DNA from: Cyanobium gracile_A
GTDB taxonomy: Bacteria; Cyanobacteriota; Cyanobacteriia; PCC-6307; Cyanobiaceae
Direction of reading: 5' to 3'
Assembly: GCF_034931305.1 (NCBI RefSeq)
Contig: NZ_JAYGHY010000003.1
Span: 1 to 64,000, forward strand
DNA: 64,000 bases
Numbering within the stretch: position 1 is the first letter of the stretch; every line of letters starts with the position of its first letter. A program made the position numbers and the translations under genes. The notes under the pieces are model-generated. The model searched no databases and was not told where the DNA came from. It was given only the letters and a program-made list of their open reading frames with translations. Below, piece by piece: positions 1-8,989 of this stretch.

Positions 1-959
1 TCGTTGCACCGGCACCGGTGGCTGTGCCAGCAAGCGCCGGAGACGGCCGTGTGGTGGCCACCCCCCGGGCCCGCAAGCTGGCGGCCCAGCTGGGGGTGGC
101 CCTGGCCTCGGTGCGGGGCAGCGGACCCAACGGCCGGATCCAGGCCGAGGATGTGGAGCAGGCCACCGGCCAACCGGTGAGCGTGCCACGGGTGGCCGAG
201 GGCACCGCCCCGGCGATGGCGGTCGCCACGGGCAACGGCGCCGCTGCCGCTCCGGCCGCGCCGGCGGGACAGGCCTTCGGCCGCGCCGGTGAGACGGTGG
301 CCTTCAACACCCTGCAGCAGGCGGTGGTCCGCAACATGAACACCAGCCTGGCGGTCCCCTGCTTCCATGTCGGCTACACGATCACCACCGACCGGCTCGA
401 TGCCTTCTACAAGCAGGTGAAGTCCAAGGGCGTCACGATGACGGCCCTGCTGGCCAAGGCGGTGGGCGTCACCCTGGCCCGCCACCCCCAGCTGAACGCC
501 TCGGCCAGTGAGGCCGGCATGGCCTACCCGGCGGCCATCAACGTGGCCGTGGCGGTGGCCATGGATGACGGCGGCCTGATCACCCCGGTGCTGGCCGCTG
601 CCGATCGCACCGACCTCTACGCGCTGTCGCGCCAGTGGGCCGATCTGGTGGCCCGCTCCCGTTCCAAACAGCTCAAACCGGAGGAGTACACCACCGGCAC
701 CTTCACCCTTTCCAACCTGGGCATGTTCGGGGTCGATCGCTTCGATGCGATCCTGCCGCCGGGCACCGGCGCCATCCTGGCGGTGGCCGCCTCAAGGCCC
801 GTGGTGGCGGCCCTCACGGACGGGTCGATCGCCGTGCGGCGCCAGATGCAGGTGAACCTCACCGCTGATCACCGCGTGATCTACGGCACCCACGCGGCGG
901 CCTTCCTCAAGGATCTGGCCGACCTGATCGAGAACCGGCCCGAGAGCCTGACGCACTAG
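1..959 (+). CDS. pdhC: Pyruvate dehydrogenase E2 (dihydrolipoamide acetyltransferase), 5' partial
   Basis: E2 core of the cytosolic pyruvate dehydrogenase complex, passing the acetyl group from the lipoyl arm to CoA. The frame is open from base 3 into the left edge, so the gene starts upstream and the lipoyl domain lies outside the window. What remains, counted from the GTG at 18, is an Ala/Pro linker, a peripheral-subunit-binding domain (about residues 11-48, containing ATPRARKLAAQLG and GPNGRIQAEDV) and the acetyltransferase catalytic domain (about 90-305). The terminal catalytic motif reads ADHRVIYG: the active-site His is present, but the Asp of the usual DHRxxDG is Tyr. As I recall, this is typical of plastid/cyanobacterial E2. 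It ends with TAG and queA follows within 16-32 bases. Confidence 0.93.
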   Translation, partial: VAPAPVAVPASAGDGRVVATPRARKLAAQLGVALASVRGSGPNGRIQAEDVEQATGQPVSVPRVAEGTAPAMAVATGNGAAAAPAAPAGQAFGRAGETVAFNTLQQAVVRNMNTSLAVPCFHVGYTITTDRLDAFYKQVKSKGVTMTALLAKAVGVTLARHPQLNASASEAGMAYPAAINVAVAVAMDDGGLITPVLAAADRTDLYALSRQWADLVARSRSKQLKPEEYTTGTFTLSNLGMFGVDRFDAILPPGTGAILAVAASRPVVAALTDGSIAVRRQMQVNLTADHRVIYGTHAAAFLKDLADLIENRPESLTH

Positions 960-975
960 GGCCCCTTCCTCCCGC

Positions 976-2133
976 TTGTTCACCAACGCCGTGCCGGATC
1001 CCGCCGACGGGCTCCTCTCCAGCTACGCGTTCGCGTTGCCGCAGGAGCTGATCGCCCAGAGGCCTGTCGAGCCCCGCCATGGGGCCCGCCTGCTGGCCCT
1101 GGAGGCCCCTTCCGCTGCTGATCCGGCAGCGGCAGCGGCCCGCCACCTCAGCGTTTGGGATCTGCAGGAGGAGCTGGAGCCCGGTGATCTGCTGGTGGTC
1201 AACGACACGCGGGTGCTGCGGGCCCGGCTGGCGGCGCGCCGGGCCAGCGGTGGGGCGGTGGAGCTCCTGCTGGTTGAGCCCCGCGGTGATGGCCTCTGGC
1301 TGTGCCTGGCCCGGCCAGCCAAGCGGTTGCGTCCCGATGAGGTGCTTGAGGTGGTGGCCCCGGGCGAGCCGCCGCTGCCGGTGCGCATCGAGGGGACCGA
1401 CCTGGAGAGCGGCGGCCGCTTCGTGCGCTTCCCGCCCGGCTGCGCTGATGCTGCCGCGATTGAACCGCTGCTGGAGCGCTACGGCTCCATGCCCCTGCCG
1501 CCCTACATCGAACCCGGTGAAGGGATGGATGACAGCCGCTACCAGACCCGCTATGCCGCCAGGCCCGGCGCGGTGGCGGCACCCACGGCGGGTCTGCACC
1601 TCAGTGACGAGCTGCTGGAGGCGTTGCGAGCCAGGGGGGTGCAGCGGGCCACCGTCACCTTGCATGTCGGTCTGGGCACCTTCCGCCCCCTGGAGGGCGA
1701 GGACCTCAGGGGGCTGACGCTCCATAGCGAGTGGGTGGAGGTCAGCGGGGAGCTGGTGCAGGCTGTGGCCTCCTGCCGGGCCCGGGGAGGGCGGGTGATC
1801 GCTGTGGGCACCACCTGTGTGCGCAGCCTGGAGGGGGTGGCCGCCTTGAACGGCGGCCGGCTGCTGCCCCACACCGGGCCGGTGAATCTGGTGATCCAGC
1901 CCGGTTTCCACTTCGCCGTGGTGCAGGGACTGCTGACCAATTTCCATCTGCCGCGCAGCTCCCTGCTGCTGCTGGTCAGTGCCCTGGTGGGCCGGCGCCG
2001 GCTGCTCAACCTCTACGCCGAAGCCATCGAGCGGAACTACCGCTTTTTCTCCTATGGAGATGCGATGTGGATTCCCCCCGAGGCCGTGCTGGAGACCGCG
2101 CGGCCAGGGGGGAAGGGTTCGCCCGTCGCCTGA
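976..2133 (+). CDS. queA: tRNA preQ1 ribosyltransferase-isomerase QueA
   Basis: Transfers and isomerises the ribosyl group of S-adenosylmethionine onto preQ1 in tRNA to give epoxyqueuosine, a cytosolic step of queuosine synthesis. The 385-residue length is in the family range. Recognisable stretches are LPQELIAQRPVEPR near the N-terminus, AAPTAGLHLS and LHVGLGTFRPL in the centre, and ERNYRFFSYGDAMWI near the end. The start is uncertain: TTG at 976 gives the full frame, and GTG at 991 would remove only five poorly conserved residues. It lies just downstream of pdhC, possibly co-transcribed, and its TGA abuts the stop of the convergent sodB without any spacer. Confidence 0.93.
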   Translation: MFTNAVPDPADGLLSSYAFALPQELIAQRPVEPRHGARLLALEAPSAADPAAAAARHLSVWDLQEELEPGDLLVVNDTRVLRARLAARRASGGAVELLLVEPRGDGLWLCLARPAKRLRPDEVLEVVAPGEPPLPVRIEGTDLESGGRFVRFPPGCADAAAIEPLLERYGSMPLPPYIEPGEGMDDSRYQTRYAARPGAVAAPTAGLHLSDELLEALRARGVQRATVTLHVGLGTFRPLEGEDLRGLTLHSEWVEVSGELVQAVASCRARGGRVIAVGTTCVRSLEGVAALNGGRLLPHTGPVNLVIQPGFHFAVVQGLLTNFHLPRSSLLLLVSALVGRRRLLNLYAEAIERNYRFFSYGDAMWIPPEAVLETARPGGKGSPVA

Positions 2134-2733
2134 TCAGGCGGCGGCGAAGTTGGCGGCCACGAAGTCCCAGTTGACCAGCTTGTCGAGGTAGGTGGTCATG
2201 TAGTCGGGACGGCGGTTCTGGTAGTCGAGGTAGTAGGCGTGCTCCCAGACGTCCATGGTGAGCAGGGCCTTCTGGCCATGGGCCAGCGGCAGATCGGCAT
2301 TGGCCGTCTTGGTGATCTTCAGGGTGCCGCCATCGAGCACCAGCCAGGCCCAGCCGCTGCCGAACTGGGTGGCACCGGCGGCCTTGAACTGCTCGGTGAA
2401 GGCCTCGAAGCTGCCGAAGTCGGCGGCGATCTTGTCGGCCAGGGCGCCGCTGGGGGCGCCGCCGCCACCGGGCTTGATGCACTGCCAGTAGAAGCTGTGG
2501 TTCCACACCTGGGCGGCGTTGTTGAACACCCCGGCCTTGCTGGCGTCACCGGCGACGGCCAGGATCACCTCTTCGAGGCTCTTGTCTTCGAGGTCACCGC
2601 CTTCGATCAGCTTGTTGAGGTTGGTGACGTAGGCGGCGTGGTGCTTGCCGTGGTGGAACTCGAGGGTCTGCCTGGAGATATGGGGCTCGAGTGCGTCGAG
2701 GCCGTAGGGCAGTTCGGGCAGCTGGTGAGCCAT
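2134..2733 (-). CDS. sodB: Iron superoxide dismutase
   Basis: Cytosolic Fe-type superoxide dismutase, disproportionating superoxide to oxygen and peroxide. The 199 residues align throughout with SodB. The metal ligands expected from the E. coli enzyme are all present: His27 in EFHHGKHH, His79 in VWNHSFYW, and Asp161/His165 in DVWEHAYYLDYQN. The AAQVWNHSFYW stretch and the Gln/Gly pattern favour iron over manganese, though metal choice cannot be proven from sequence. The ATG at 2733 is the natural start (MAHQLPELPYGLDALEPHIS). It is transcribed leftwards alone, converging on queA. Marine picocyanobacteria often carry the nickel enzyme instead, so this gene hints at a non-marine lineage. Confidence 0.96.
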   Translation of the reverse strand: MAHQLPELPYGLDALEPHISRQTLEFHHGKHHAAYVTNLNKLIEGGDLEDKSLEEVILAVAGDASKAGVFNNAAQVWNHSFYWQCIKPGGGGAPSGALADKIAADFGSFEAFTEQFKAAGATQFGSGWAWLVLDGGTLKITKTANADLPLAHGQKALLTMDVWEHAYYLDYQNRRPDYMTTYLDKLVNWDFVAANFAAA

Positions 2734-2803
2734 GGAAACCGGTTGTGGTTAGGAGGCATTGTAACGATCGTCACCCGAACCCTGGCCCATCCGGCGCCGG
2801 TGC

Positions 2804-3454
2804 TCAGCCCTTGATCTCCAGCAGTTCCACCTCGAACACCAGGGTGGCATTGGGGGGGATCACGCCACCGGCGCCGCGCTCGCCATAGGCCAGATCGGGG
2901 GGGATGACCAGCTTGCGCTTGCCGCCCACCTTCATCCCGGCCACGCCCTCGTCCCAGCCCCGGATCACCCGGCCGGCGCCGAGGGGAAAGGAGAACGGAC
3001 CGCGTCCGTAGCTGCTGTCGAACTCCTTGCCGTTGGTGAGGGTGCCGCGGTAGTTGACCACCACGGTCTGGCCGCTCTTGGCTTCGGCGCCTTCGCCCAG
3101 GGCCAGGTCGGTGATGCGCAGGCCGCTGGGGGTGGTGCGCTCGGTGGGGGAGACGAGCTCCCCACCCAGGGCCGCAGCGCCGGCGGCGGCGATCTCGGGG
3201 CTGGAGGAATCGGGGGCCATGGTGAACAGGGTGGGGTTGGGGACGTCGGGGTCGAGTTCAAGGGGAGCCGCTACAGCGGGGCCGGCCTTCGGTGCGGTGG
3301 GGGCAGGGCCGGAGCGGGCCAGGGCCTGCTGCACGCCAGCGTCGGCTGCGGCCGGCGAAGACGCTTCCACCACCGAGGGGGACACCAGCTGGCTCACCAG
3401 GGCCAGCATCAGGCAGGCCACACAGACGAACGAGCTGATCAGGATGTCGCGCAT
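2804..3454 (-). CDS. FKBP-type peptidyl-prolyl cis-trans isomerase, membrane-anchored or secreted
   Basis: Catalyses prolyl isomerisation during protein folding, probably on the periplasmic/lumenal side. Residues 1-32 contain a hydrophobic segment (SSFVCVACLMLALVSQLVSP) that would be a signal anchor or signal peptide. Residues 33-100 are an Ala/Pro-rich, low-complexity linker. The C-terminal 105 residues are a complete FKBP domain with VVNYRGTLTNGKEFDSSY, FPLGAGRVIRGWDEGVAGM and KRKLVIPPDLAYGERG, ending FEVELLEIKG. Start ATG at 3454. The total of 216 residues matches cyanobacterial FKBPs with an N-terminal anchor. It lies 70 bases upstream of sodB on the same strand, and co-transcription is possible but unproven. 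Confidence 0.9.
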   Translation of the reverse strand: MRDILISSFVCVACLMLALVSQLVSPSVVEASSPAAADAGVQQALARSGPAPTAPKAGPAVAAPLELDPDVPNPTLFTMAPDSSSPEIAAAGAAALGGELVSPTERTTPSGLRITDLALGEGAEAKSGQTVVVNYRGTLTNGKEFDSSYGRGPFSFPLGAGRVIRGWDEGVAGMKVGGKRKLVIPPDLAYGERGAGGVIPPNATLVFEVELLEIKG

Positions 3455-3492
3455 GCGGAAAGTTCCTGGATGGGGCGATTCTGCCAGTGCGA

Positions 3493-3834
3493 TCAGTCGC
3501 TGCTCTCGCCGCTGTTCTGGCGCTGGCGCAGGGCCTGCTCCAGGCGATCAATGCGGCCACGCAGTTCGTCAAGCTCCCGCTGGCGGGCCAGGCCCAGGTC
3601 CTGCAGCAGCTGGTCGCGGTTGCGCTCCAGCTGGCGTTCCGCCTGTTGTTCCACCTCCGGCGTCTCGCCCCTCAGGGCGCGCATCACGTCCTCCACCAGA
3701 GCGGAGGCATGGTTGGGGTCGAGGCGGCCGCTGCTCACCCATTCCTGGCTGACGTACTTGAGTCGGTCGGCCACCAGCGAGGTGGTGCCGAGGCCGCGCA
3801 GCAGCAGCATCTGCAGCAGATTGCCCTGGTCCAT
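3493..3834 (-). CDS. Small phasin-like (COG3937-type) coiled-coil protein
   Basis: A 113-residue protein with no recognisable enzyme motif. It starts MDQGNLLQMLLLRGLGTTSL, has a central helical region (VEDVMRALRGETPEVEQQAE) and ends in a charged coiled coil (about residues 60-108). This resembles the small phasin-related proteins grouped as COG3937. The gene could be read from a GTG at 3864, but the ATG at 3834 is preferred: it has an AAGGA Shine-Dalgarno nine bases upstream, and the protein then begins with the amphipathic helix. Granule or membrane-surface association is inference only. It is 38 bases upstream of the FKBP gene in the same direction and divergent from lnt. Confidence 0.7.
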   Translation of the reverse strand: MDQGNLLQMLLLRGLGTTSLVADRLKYVSQEWVSSGRLDPNHASALVEDVMRALRGETPEVEQQAERQLERNRDQLLQDLGLARQRELDELRGRIDRLEQALRQRQNSGESSD

Positions 3835-3899
3835 GAAAAGGTTTCCTTGGAGGAACAGCGTCACTCTTTCGACCTTGGCGCCTCCAGCGCAGGCTGACC

Positions 3900-5381
3900 A
3901 TGGGCAATGACCGTCGTGCCGGTTGGGTCATCGCCGGGGCCGCCGGGCTCCTGGCGGGGGTGGCCCTGCCGCCCCTGGGCTGGCCCTGGCTGCTCTGGCC
4001 CAGCCTGATCGTGCTCTGGTCCCTGACGGCGAGTCGCGGTGGCACCGCGCCGTCCAGGTTCTGGCGCGGTGGGCTGTGGGGGCTGGCGGCGGTGCTGGTG
4101 AGCCACCGCTGGCTGCTCTGGCTCCACCCCCTCGACTGGATCGGCGTTCCCGGCCCGTTGAGCCTGCCGATCTGCCTGGCGCTGTGGCTGGCCATCGGCC
4201 TGACCGCCGGACTGCTGGTCGGGGCCTGGACGGCGCTGGTGGGCCGGCTCGAGCCCGCACGGCCCAGCACGGCGCTGCTGGCGGCGACCCTGTGGGGGCT
4301 GGCCGAGGTGCTGCTGGCCCGCGGTCCCCTGTTCTGGCTGGGGCTGGGGGCGGCGTCGCTGCCGGGGGATCGGGCCCTGGCTGGTCTGGCGACCCTCGGT
4401 GGAGCGGGGCTGCTGGCCGCTGTGCAGCTCCTGATTGGCTGGGGGCTGTGGCGCACGGTGACGGCGACGGCCCGACCGCTGCGCCGGGTCGGTGTGACCC
4501 TGGCCCTGGTGATGGCAGCCCATCTGCTCGGCCTGGCGCTCCTCGGCGACGGCCCCGCTGCGGACGGGACGGTGGAGCGGTGGCTGGTGCTCCAGCCGGC
4601 CACCCCCACCCGCCAGAAGTTTCTGCCGGAGCAGCAGCAGCGCCTGCTGCGCCAGCTGGCCGCGGCCCAGCGGCGGGCCCTGCTCCCTGAGGACGCGCCG
4701 GCGCCTGAGGCGATCACGGGGCTGCTGCTGCCCGAAGGGGCGCTGGCCCTGGGCCAGCCCCTGCCGGAGCCGGCGACCGTGGAGGTGCTCAGTGGCGGTT
4801 TCCGCCGTGAGGGTCTCGAGCAGCGCAGCAGCGTGCTCCGCTTCGCGCCCGGCGAATGGCTGCCCAGCAGCTGGATCGACAAGCACCGGGTGGTGCCGCT
4901 CGGCGAGTGGGTGCCGCTGGTGGGGCTGTGGCGCTGGAGCGGACTGTCGGCGGTGGGTGGGATCGAGCCGGGAGCGGCCTCCCGGCTGCTGGACCGCCCG
5001 GGCGGGCCGGTGGGCGTGGCCATCTGCTACGAGATCTCCGATGGTGCCGCCCTGGCGGCCGCCAGCAGAGAGGGGGCCCGCTGGCTGCTGGCGACGGCCA
5101 ATCTGGATCCCTATCCGTTGATGCTGCAGGGGCAGTTCCGGGCGCTGGCCCAGCTGCGGGCGATCGAGACCGGCCGCTGGCTGATCAGTGCGGCCAATAC
5201 GGGACCGAGCCTGGTGGTCGATGCCCACGGGCGGATCGGCGACCAGCTGCCGGCCGGTCGGCCTGGCACCGGGATCCTCACGGTGCGGCAGCGCTCCGCC
5301 CTGACGCCCTACGCCAGCTGGGGAGAGTGGCCCCTGCTGGGGATCGCCGCGGTGGCTGGCCTCTGGCGCTGGCGCTTCTGA
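3900..5381 (+). CDS. lnt: Apolipoprotein N-acyltransferase
   Basis: Inner-membrane enzyme that adds the third acyl chain to the N-terminal Cys of lipoproteins. At 493 residues it has the usual Lnt layout: several hydrophobic segments in residues 8-215, then a periplasmic carbon-nitrogen hydrolase domain (about 225-470) and a final hydrophobic segment (LLGIAAVAGLWRW). The catalytic triad expected from E. coli Lnt is visible as Glu279 in LLLPEGAL, Lys328 in SWIDKHRVVPLGEWVP and Cys376 in VGVAICYEIS. The ATG at 3900 begins MGNDRRAGWVIAGAAG. It is transcribed rightwards, divergent from the phasin-like gene and convergent with the first MscS gene, which ends 24 bases away. Confidence 0.93.
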   Translation: MGNDRRAGWVIAGAAGLLAGVALPPLGWPWLLWPSLIVLWSLTASRGGTAPSRFWRGGLWGLAAVLVSHRWLLWLHPLDWIGVPGPLSLPICLALWLAIGLTAGLLVGAWTALVGRLEPARPSTALLAATLWGLAEVLLARGPLFWLGLGAASLPGDRALAGLATLGGAGLLAAVQLLIGWGLWRTVTATARPLRRVGVTLALVMAAHLLGLALLGDGPAADGTVERWLVLQPATPTRQKFLPEQQQRLLRQLAAAQRRALLPEDAPAPEAITGLLLPEGALALGQPLPEPATVEVLSGGFRREGLEQRSSVLRFAPGEWLPSSWIDKHRVVPLGEWVPLVGLWRWSGLSAVGGIEPGAASRLLDRPGGPVGVAICYEISDGAALAAASREGARWLLATANLDPYPLMLQGQFRALAQLRAIETGRWLISAANTGPSLVVDAHGRIGDQLPAGRPGTGILTVRQRSALTPYASWGEWPLLGIAAVAGLWRWRF

Positions 5382-5405
5382 AGGGCCCCGGGCTGCGGTC
5401 GAGGT

Positions 5406-6485
5406 TCAGGCAGCCTGGGCGGTGGCGCGCTCCAGATAGAGGGTCTGGGTGGGATAGGCGAAGGCGATGGCCTGCTCCTCGAAACGGCGCAGGATGCCGA
5501 GGTTGATCTTCTGCTGCAAATCGAGATACAGCACCATGTCGCCATCGGGGACGAAGAACACGAACTCGAATTCCAGGGCGCTGTCGGCGAAGCCGGTGAA
5601 GTGGCAGCGGTCGAATTCGGCCGGGGGATGGGCGTTAACGACCCGGGCCACGAGCTCGGGGATGGCGGCCACCTGCTCCACGGGCGTCTGATAGACCACG
5701 CCGATGGTGTGGGCCACCCGCCGCCGCGGCAGGTCACCGAAGTTGCGGATGGTCTGGGTCAGCAGCTCCTCGTTGCTGATCACGATCCGCTCTCCGCTCA
5801 GGCTGCGGATGATCGAGGAGCGCAGTCCCACCCGTTCCACCGGCCCGAGCACGTCGCCGAAAACGATGAAGTCGCCGATGTGGAAGGGCTCATCCAGCAG
5901 GATTGTGATGTAGTTGATGACGTTGGTGAACGGGCCCCGCAGGGCCAGGCCGAGGCCGATGCCGGCGCCGGCCAGGGAGGCATAGACGGCCCCCAGCTCC
6001 ACCCCCTGGTTCTGGAAAAACACCAGGAGGCCGATGATCCAGATGATCGTGCGGATCATGGGGGCCAGCCCCTCGAGGGTGGCCAGCTGTTCGTGGCGCC
6101 CCAGCCGCAGCATCGATCGATTAAGCAGCAGGAGCAGCGTTCTGTTGACCAGCCGCACCACCAGCAGGATCGCCACCAGAAAAACGGCAGCGCTCACGAA
6201 CCGGTGCGGTCCCTGGTCGAACTGCAGGCCGTCCCAGCCCCTGACGACGGTCTGCCAGCCCCAGAAGAACATGGCCAGATACCCGAGGGGGGCGATGGTG
6301 CCGAGCACCAGCCGCAGCACGGTGTCGTCGGTGCTGCTGGCGGTGCGGCGGGTGATCCGCCCCAGGAAGCGTCCCAGCAGCATCGTCACCAGCCAGACGA
6401 CGGCCGAGCCCCCCACAAACTGGATCGCGGCCGTGAGGAACGTGACGCCGAAGGTCGTCATGGGTTCTTGGTCGGCTCCTGACAC
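5406..6485 (-). CDS. MscS-family mechanosensitive channel (359 aa)
   Basis: Small-conductance mechanosensitive channel or related ion channel of the inner membrane, releasing solutes on hypo-osmotic shock. The N-terminal half has about four to five hydrophobic helices. The pore-lining helix and following segment are typical, with a Gly/Ala-rich stretch LAGAGIGLGLALRGPFTNVI then DEPFHIGDFIVFGDVLGPVERVGLRSS, the latter marking entry into the cytoplasmic beta domain. The last 100 residues form the alpha/beta cytoplasmic vestibule. ATG at 6485 or the second Met at 6461 could be the start. It sits 32 bases downstream of a longer paralogue on the same strand, so the two are probably one transcript. 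Confidence 0.88.
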   Translation of the reverse strand: MSGADQEPMTTFGVTFLTAAIQFVGGSAVVWLVTMLLGRFLGRITRRTASSTDDTVLRLVLGTIAPLGYLAMFFWGWQTVVRGWDGLQFDQGPHRFVSAAVFLVAILLVVRLVNRTLLLLLNRSMLRLGRHEQLATLEGLAPMIRTIIWIIGLLVFFQNQGVELGAVYASLAGAGIGLGLALRGPFTNVINYITILLDEPFHIGDFIVFGDVLGPVERVGLRSSIIRSLSGERIVISNEELLTQTIRNFGDLPRRRVAHTIGVVYQTPVEQVAAIPELVARVVNAHPPAEFDRCHFTGFADSALEFEFVFFVPDGDMVLYLDLQQKINLGILRRFEEQAIAFAYPTQTLYLERATAQAA

Positions 6486-6517
6486 CTTTGCACAGACGGC
6501 CGGTGTACCGACACGCC

Positions 6518-8158
6518 TCAGGCTTCCGCGTCCGGTGGTGGTGGGGACAGGCGCGCGATCAGAGCGTCGGTGATGTCGGCGGGAAAGGCCACCTCGATCC
6601 GTTCGTTGCGCAGGTGCAGATCCCGCTGGGGAAACGGGATGGTCAGGTCGTGACGGCGCAGCATCGCTTCGATGCGGAAGTTAAGTTCACTGCGGATCTC
6701 GTACTGACGCCGGGGCTGGCTGATCCAGACCAGCAGCAGAAAGTCCAGGGAACTCTCTCCGAAGCCGGTGAAGAACACCCACGGGGGCGGTGCCGCGAGG
6801 ATGTCGGGGAAGCCCTCGCAGGCGTCCAGCAGGGCCTGGCGCACCAGCTGGCAATCGGAGCCGTAGGCCACGCCCACAGGAATCCTGAGGCGAGAGATCG
6901 GGCTGCCGTGGCTCCAGTTGACAACGCGGGATTCGAGAAACTCCGCATTGGGAACGATGATCGAAATGCGGTCGAGGGTCACCACCTCGGTGCTGCGCAG
7001 ATTGACGCGGGTCACGGTGCCCTGCAGGTCGCCCACCTCGACGAAATCATTCACCTGAATGGGCCGCTCGAACATGATGATCAGGCCGCTGATCAGGTTC
7101 TTGGCGATGCCCTGCAGGCCGAGGCCCACCCCCACCCCCAGGACGCTGGCGAACAGGGCGAGGGAGGTGAGATTGAGGCCCCAAAGCTGCAGAAGAACCA
7201 GCGTGCCGAGGAACAGCAGGCCGTACTGAAGGATGAAGGCGATCGCTTCCTGGGAGCCCGGTTCGATGCCCGTGCGCTGCAGCACGCGGGTGCGGAGCAT
7301 GCCCGTCAGGAACGCCACCCCGCGCACCAGCACCAGGAAGAGCGCCACCAGGATGACGGCGTCCAGCACCGAATAGCTGCGTCCTCCCAAGGGCAGGAAG
7401 GGGGATCCCAGGCTCTCGCTGACCGCCTCGAACAGGCGGCTGATCAGCAACCGGGTGGCTGGAAAGAAACCGGCGATCACCCGGACCGCCGCCACCCAGA
7501 CCCCGAACTGCAGCACCACCAGCACCCCATGCAGCAGCCAGTCCATGCCCCGCAGAGGCCGGACACTGCCGGGCTCGCTGGCCAGCGGCTGGGTGAGGGC
7601 CGAAGGCAGGAACCGTTGCCACAGCCGCCGCAGCAGCCGCTGCAACAGGAACGCCAGCCCCAGGATTCCGAGGGACACGGGGATCCTCCGGGCCACGTAG
7701 GCGGGCTGACGCTGGGCCCGTCCACGGGCGATGGCCGACGCGATGGTCCGGCGCCACAGTTCGGCCTGTTGCCCGACGACCATGGTCTCGGGAGTGTCCC
7801 GACGGGTGACCGTGAGGATCACCTCGCCATCGAGGGTGATCACGGGCAGGTTGTTCAGCTCCCGGACGCCGATCTTTCCCGGCTGCTTCGAGGCCACCAC
7901 GTCCTGCAGGAGCCGGTTGGCCCGCTCCACCCGCTGCTTGGCCGAGTAGTCCTTCGAGGCGGTGACCTCGAAAAGGCGGTGGCCATCCAGCTCCAGGAAG
8001 GCCGGGATCTCCGGCCGTGCCTGGGCCCTGGCGCCATGGAAAGGTGCCACCACCAGCAGGATCGCCAGGGCGGCCAGAACCACCAGGCGGCCCCGGGACC
8101 GACGGCCGAGGCCGCATCGTGGCCAACGGCGCGACGGCAGGGTGGGCTGGAGGGTCAT
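6518..8158 (-). CDS. MscS-family mechanosensitive channel with signal peptide and periplasmic domain (546 aa)
   Basis: Larger MscS-like channel. It begins with a basic stretch and a hydrophobic signal segment (GRLVVLAALAILLVVAPFHGARA), then about 130 residues that look periplasmic (VTASKDYSAKQRVERANRLL, ITLDGEVILTVTRRDT), then several membrane helices. The conserved channel core follows: VLGVGVGLGLQGIAKNLISG, FERPIQVNDFVEVGDLQGTV and RVNLRSTEVVTLDRISIIVPN. The periplasmic extension plus multiple helices resembles the MscK/YbdG-like larger members more than E. coli MscS. Ligand or voltage modulation by that domain is speculation. It ends 32 bases before the shorter channel gene, suggesting tandem expression of two channels with different gating thresholds. 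Confidence 0.87.
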   Translation of the reverse strand: MTLQPTLPSRRWPRCGLGRRSRGRLVVLAALAILLVVAPFHGARAQARPEIPAFLELDGHRLFEVTASKDYSAKQRVERANRLLQDVVASKQPGKIGVRELNNLPVITLDGEVILTVTRRDTPETMVVGQQAELWRRTIASAIARGRAQRQPAYVARRIPVSLGILGLAFLLQRLLRRLWQRFLPSALTQPLASEPGSVRPLRGMDWLLHGVLVVLQFGVWVAAVRVIAGFFPATRLLISRLFEAVSESLGSPFLPLGGRSYSVLDAVILVALFLVLVRGVAFLTGMLRTRVLQRTGIEPGSQEAIAFILQYGLLFLGTLVLLQLWGLNLTSLALFASVLGVGVGLGLQGIAKNLISGLIIMFERPIQVNDFVEVGDLQGTVTRVNLRSTEVVTLDRISIIVPNAEFLESRVVNWSHGSPISRLRIPVGVAYGSDCQLVRQALLDACEGFPDILAAPPPWVFFTGFGESSLDFLLLVWISQPRRQYEIRSELNFRIEAMLRRHDLTIPFPQRDLHLRNERIEVAFPADITDALIARLSPPPPDAEA

Positions 8159-8215
8159 GGGGACCGGGGGCTGCGACCAGCTTGACGCTGATCCTGGCGC
8201 CCGTGCCGCTTGCCG

Positions 8216-8890
8216 TCAGGTGAGGGTCGGCTTGGAGCCCTGGCCGGCCGTCAGGGGCACAAGGATCTTGCGCAGCCCCAGTCGACCCGTTGCATCGGCG
8301 TACTCTCCCCAGGACTCGAGGCCGGCGCCGTTCTGGTCTACGGCCGCGCCGCAGCCGTCCTCCAAGTTGTCCTGGGGTTCCAGCAGATCGAGCACGGCCT
8401 GGCGCACCCCCGAAAGGCGTCGCTCCAGCCTCAGGCGTGCCCGTTTCTCCTGCTCCAGCTCCAGCAGAAGGGCCTGACGCTGGTGCTCGGCAGCCTGGGC
8501 GGCCTCCTGCAGATGCCGCTCCATCGCCTCCTGGCGCAGGCGGTCCCGTTCCCGCTCGGCCTCCTCCAGGGCGGCCTGCTCCTGTTCGGCGATGGCCAGT
8601 TGCTGCCGCACGGCCTCGTGGAAGCGCTCCACCTCCGCTTCGGCCCGGCGTCGGCCCTCCCGGGCCTCGGCCAGTTCGGCCTCAAGCCGTTCCCGCACCA
8701 GCCGGGCCTCCTCCTGCTGGGCGGCCACCTCATGGGCCCTGGCAGCGGCGTTGGCCTCCAGGTGGCGCCGGAAGCGCCGCTCCTGCTCCAGTTCTTCACC
8801 CAGGGCGTCGACTTCGGCGCTGGTGGCAGCGATCAGGGTCTGGGCCTGGGCGGTGAGGGCCTCGACCGCCTGGGAGAAGGAGGGGGACAT
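8216..8890 (-). CDS. Hypothetical coiled-coil protein
   Basis: A 224-residue protein of unknown function. From about residue 8 to 165 it is almost pure coiled coil, rich in Glu, Ala, Arg and Gln with heptad-like spacing (EELEQERRFRRHLEANAAAR, EQEQAALEEAERERDRLRQE). Residues 170-224 are more globular (LSGVRQAVLDLLEPQDNLED and GRLGLRKILVPLTAGQ). There is no signal peptide or membrane segment, so it is predicted cytoplasmic. ATG at 8890 gives MSPSFSQAVEALTAQAQ. It is 57 bases upstream of the large MscS gene on the same strand. A structural or scaffold role is plausible, but no family was recognised. Confidence 0.7.
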   Translation of the reverse strand: MSPSFSQAVEALTAQAQTLIAATSAEVDALGEELEQERRFRRHLEANAAARAHEVAAQQEEARLVRERLEAELAEAREGRRRAEAEVERFHEAVRQQLAIAEQEQAALEEAERERDRLRQEAMERHLQEAAQAAEHQRQALLLELEQEKRARLRLERRLSGVRQAVLDLLEPQDNLEDGCGAAVDQNGAGLESWGEYADATGRLGLRKILVPLTAGQGSKPTLT

Positions 8891-8989
8891 CGGCGTGCGC
8901 AGGGGAAGGACGATGACAACGCTTTAAGTCTGCGAGGGGGGGCTTGTCGGTAGCGATCGGCTCCTCGCATGGGTGGCACCGTTGCTGCA

